Source: Eumeta japonica
Taxonomy: Eukaryota; Arthropoda; Insecta; Lepidoptera; Psychidae
DNA length: 64,000 bases
Reading direction: 5' to 3'
Assembly: GCA_005406025.1 (NCBI GenBank)
Contig: BGZK01000005.1
Location: 1,426,001-1,490,000 of the forward strand
The notes beneath the pieces are model-generated. The model did no database searches, was not told the origin of the DNA, and worked only from the letters and a program-made list of their open reading frames with translations. Made by a program: the position numbers and the translations under genes. Positions 62,501 through 64,000 of the stretch are shown one piece after another (the stretch's first letter is position 1; every line of letters starts with the position of its first letter).

Positions 62501-63121
62501 AGAATGTTAAGCATCAATATGTCATATCTGGTTTATACAACAATTTATATGTATAATTTTACTAAATATGGAATAGAATTATCTATTTTTCTTGGCATAT
62601 TTTAGAAAAATTACGAAATCACCAATTATGGCAATGCTTTTACATGAGATTCCAGATATTTCAGAATACATTAAAATTTATACTACGTATTTCATATAGA
62701 AACACATATGTACACTTTATGGGAGTCATGTCCAAATCCAATATGATATGTTCACCTAGGAAAGCATGTGAAGCCTACAAACACTAGCACACGTAAAATC
62801 CGGTGGGAAGTCGGAAGCTTGGTTAACATAGCAAAGACCGTTCACGTCGCACCACAGGAAATCGAACCCAACAACTCGCTAGATCGAACCACGCCTCCAT
62901 TTGATGGTATGGGATCACTAAAATAAGAAAATATAAACTAACCCAGATTGACGTAGACATCGTCGAGTGTGTCGTCTTCGTCGTCGCTGCGGTCGCTGTC
63001 CGACGCGTCCTGCGCCTGCTCCTCTGATTCGACGATGCCAGAGAACTCAATATTCAAAAATGCCGACTCTATACCCTCTGCAAGGTTAGGCGGGGGCTTT
63101 GCCGGTTTAGCTGGTGGTTGT
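52583..63121 (-). CDS. Ptp99A: Ptp99A-like receptor tyrosine phosphatase, cytoplasmic part
   Basis: Nine minus-strand exons join in phase: 63121-62943, 62497-62334, 59991-59857, 58557-58391, 57440-56787, 56252-56141, 54503-54371, 53949-53789 and 53517-52583. The product removes phosphate from protein tyrosines at the plasma membrane; the fly orthologue acts in motor axon guidance (family knowledge). Domain 1 shows [37 protein letters not shown], the WPD loop ([10 protein letters not shown]), an intact P-loop ([11 protein letters not shown]) and the Q-loop ([12 protein letters not shown]). Domain 2 shows [16 protein letters not shown] and [17 protein letters not shown], but its P-loop position reads NGPVVVVDK, so it is a pseudophosphatase, as in Ptp99A of flies. 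Ectodomain and membrane exons lie beyond 64 kb, and the C-terminal exon was not found. A long linker and an insertion in domain 2 are unusual. The family is certain; orthology to Ptp99A is likely. Confidence 0.93.
53518..53788 (-). other. Intron of the Ptp99A-like gene
   Basis: An AT-rich intron of 271 bases between the last two recognised exons, with consensus borders. Confidence 0.8.
53789..53949 (-). CDS. Ptp99A: Ptp99A-like exon: SDYVNASW block of domain 2
   Basis: The acceptor is aatgaacag and the donor is GATCCG/gtgtgc; it is 161 nt. It encodes [40 protein letters not shown] and [13 protein letters not shown]. It is markedly GC-rich. Confidence 0.95.
54371..54503 (-). CDS. Ptp99A: Ptp99A-like exon: domain 2
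   Basis: The acceptor is atgattgtag and the donor is GAAG/gtattc; it is 133 nt. It encodes [40 protein letters not shown] and PGVEG, continuing into the SDYVNAS of the next exon. Confidence 0.92.
54504..56140 (-). other. Intron of the Ptp99A-like gene
   Basis: AT-rich, with a short (TA)n near 54582-54596. No additional exon was recognised. Confidence 0.75.
56141..56252 (-). CDS. Ptp99A: Ptp99A-like exon: start of domain 2
   Basis: The acceptor is gttctttgtag and the donor is TTTCAG/gtaaga; it is 112 nt. It encodes [20 protein letters not shown], then [15 protein letters not shown]. The LLEKQFQ helix is typical of the beginning of a second phosphatase domain. Confidence 0.9.
56787..57440 (-). 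CDS. Ptp99A: Ptp99A-like exon: P-loop, Q-loop and a long D1-D2 linker
   Basis: The acceptor is gttattttacag and the donor is AAAAG/gttagt; it is 654 nt. It opens with [20 protein letters not shown], contains the Q-loop [20 protein letters not shown], then [20 protein letters not shown]. About 120 polar residues rich in Ser, Asn, Glu and Thr follow (for example [20 protein letters not shown]), ending [18 protein letters not shown]. The linker is low in hydrophobics and probably disordered. Confidence 0.95.
57441..58390 (-). other. Intron separating the catalytic Cys from the rest of the P-loop
   Basis: It contains a 28-bp exact tandem duplication at 57481-57536, a 7-bp-arm stem (gacattg/caatgtc, 57720-57738) and a 14-bp palindrome CACTGTGCACAGTG at 57805-57818. 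A GC-richer island at 57750-57960 has an open frame with no match and may be a repeat. Confidence 0.75.
57481..57536. repeat. Exact tandem duplication of a 28-bp unit
   Basis: tgtgtaaataaccatttgtg followed by atgacga(a/c) occurs twice in a row. A recent local duplication inside an intron. Confidence 0.9.
58391..58557 (-). CDS. Ptp99A: Ptp99A-like exon: WPD loop to catalytic cysteine
   Basis: The acceptor is atttgatag and the donor is TGCAG/gtaggg. It encodes [38 protein letters not shown] and ends VLVHC plus AG. The WPD aspartate and the catalytic Cys are both present. AG joins C of the next exon to give the Ser of HCSAG. Confidence 0.95.
58558..59856 (-). other. Intron of the Ptp99A-like gene
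   Basis: AT-rich non-coding sequence. Bases 59345-59460 have loosely repeated 'agttgacaattagcaagt'-type words. Confidence 0.7.
59857..59991 (-). CDS. Ptp99A: Ptp99A-like exon: KCDMYWP block of domain 1
   Basis: The acceptor is gtttatcag and the donor is CTAAAT/gttagt; it is 135 nt in phase 0. It encodes [20 protein letters not shown], then [26 protein letters not shown] follows NLVERGR directly, as in Ptp99A and related receptors. Confidence 0.92.
59992..62333 (-). other. Intron of the Ptp99A-like gene
   Basis: AT-rich. A GC-richer patch at 60425-60480 (cggtatcagtccggatttcg) and one at 61610-61690 show no exon features. Confidence 0.7.
62334..62497 (-). CDS. Ptp99A: Ptp99A-like exon: YIATQGP block of domain 1
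   Basis: The acceptor is acattctcag and the donor is GGGAGG/gtgagt. It encodes [15 protein letters not shown], then [20 protein letters not shown], and ends [10 protein letters not shown]. The YIATQGP and NLVERGR blocks are diagnostic of receptor phosphatase domains. The stretch before YIATQ is longer and different from the usual DGY..K..A. Confidence 0.88.
62498..62942 (-). other. Intron with possible SINE-like fragment
   Basis: Read on the minus strand, ggttcgatctagcgagttg and tgggttcgatttcctgtg (62860-62900) resemble tRNA-type B-box sequence, so a short retroposon remnant is possible. No phosphatase exon (KNRY or DHSRV block) was found here. Confidence 0.45.
62943..63121 (-). CDS. Ptp99A: Ptp99A-like exon: acidic segment before domain 1 core
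   Basis: The acceptor is atcggcag and the donor is CTGG/gttagt; the exon is 179 nt. It encodes [31 protein letters not shown], an acidic run ([15 protein letters not shown]) and VYVNL. The terminal G joins AT of the next exon to give Asp-Gly. Membership rests on strand, spacing and phase; the usual KNRY and DHSRV motifs expected here are not visible. Confidence 0.6.
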
Positions 63122-64000
63122 CTGCCGATACATCAAAAAAATTTATGACTTTTTGTTAGCCGATGATTTCTGAATTTTGAATTGCAAATAATGAGACAAA
63201 ATCAGACATGAAAAGCAAAACACAGTAAAAATTAAATAACTTTTTTAAAACATTTTTTAACAAAATACACTTTAATAAAAAAAATGAAATGGGGTAAAAG
63301 AAAAAAAAGAAGGCTACTAACAAGATATAATGTCATCGTCTTTGTCATGCGAACGATGCGATTGATTATTAGCGCAACAGAAATTTCTATTCTAAACCAA
63401 ATCAACCAATCTTCTTCATATATTATGATATGAGCCTTATCACTAAAAGTGATGACAAAAAATGCATATTTGCATGTGTTTCAACTGGTGAATAAGAAGT
63501 TAATTGTTATCATGTATTTTGAGAAACATAGACAAATATTTTATTTTAGTAAGCAATTTTCTCATGTGAAAGGATAAACACCTTATACAAAAAATGTGAA
63601 TTCATATATGTTGATTCTTTGATACATTTCTTTATTCAGGATTATAAAACTTTTTTTCGAAATTCCAATTTCGCGCCCCCCATATTTTTTTTTTGATATA
63701 TTGTTCAATTATTTTGGTAGAATTTCTATAAAAATATGTTCTTTTCTAAAGTTTTGTTTGTAAAAACAAATATACTTCAAATACTATATATAACCACCAC
63801 ATATAACCTTCTCTGCTAAAGCTCGTTAATATTAGCAAAATTTTATTTATGGTATTATCAAGAGTGAAAACAAGCATGGCTCAAAATCTATTTTCTTGGA
63901 GGTGTTTGACATAATAATATCGATTTCAATGTGACATGAGTTTGGCTATCATCCTTTTGATATGTTTGTGGATCAGGGGAACTTTGTGTTAAACAGAAAC
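63122..64000 (-). other. AT-rich sequence upstream of the first recognised Ptp99A-like exon
   Basis: No exon was recognised to the window edge. It is presumably an intron leading to the transmembrane and extracellular exons outside the window. Confidence 0.6.

Noticed and set aside
62353..62605. Plus-strand frames across 62.35-62.6 kb
   Set aside because: They are antisense to the YIATQGP exon of the phosphatase gene.
1..64000. Search for viral, bacterial or defence-type gene clusters
   Set aside because: No capsid, polymerase other than LINE reverse transcriptases, toxin, nuclease system or operon-like arrangement was recognised.

Overview
The window is eukaryotic nuclear DNA, most likely from an insect and probably a moth or butterfly. 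It is strongly AT-rich, coding sequence is broken into short exons with clean GT/AG borders, and a large share is decayed non-LTR retrotransposon (jockey-like and R1-like) plus a hAT DNA transposon. One clear orthologue, the receptor tyrosine phosphatase Ptp99A, fits an insect. The Lepidoptera call is an inference from the repeat types; no species is claimed. No bacterial-type operons, CRISPR arrays, tRNAs or rRNAs were seen.

Layout. 0.9-11.1 kb, plus strand: the 3' part of an unidentified protein-coding gene. Four exons (880-986, 2974-3081, 8667-8774, 10928-11090) join in one frame into a 161-residue charged, tyrosine-rich C-terminal region. An AATAAA lies at 11208. A dispersed repeat with a perfect 44-bp-arm palindrome sits in the first intron (1.16-1.49 kb). 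11.2-18 kb: AT-rich non-coding DNA with microsatellites and an array of about ten 122-bp tandem units (15.4-16.5 kb). 18.0-27.6 kb: a retrotransposon graveyard, with a plus-strand jockey-like element running into minus-strand R1-like copies, then a plus-strand R1-like tail and an unassigned basic coding fragment, ending near a telomere-like CCTAACCTAACC. 29.75-32.64 kb: a complete-ended but decayed hAT element with perfect 8-bp target duplications. 33.2-36.5 kb: a minus-strand jockey-like LINE. 36.5-52.5 kb: AT-rich DNA with no secure gene, a 21-bp minisatellite that is open in several frames (40.7-41.0 kb), and some hairpins.

52.6-63.1 kb, minus strand: nine exons encoding most of the cytoplasmic part of a Ptp99A-type receptor tyrosine phosphatase. 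The first phosphatase domain keeps its WPD and [10 protein letters not shown] motifs. The second is a pseudophosphatase whose P-loop is replaced by VVVVDK and which carries a large disordered insertion. The extracellular and membrane exons lie beyond the right edge, and the exon completing the second domain was not found.

The two host genes converge across about 41 kb of mostly transposon-derived and AT-rich DNA, and nothing in the sequence links their functions. No wholly new gene system was recognised. The most notable items are the structure of the Ptp99A-like gene, the two-type tandem array, the open minisatellite, the long palindrome, and the R1-like cluster beside telomere-like sequence.
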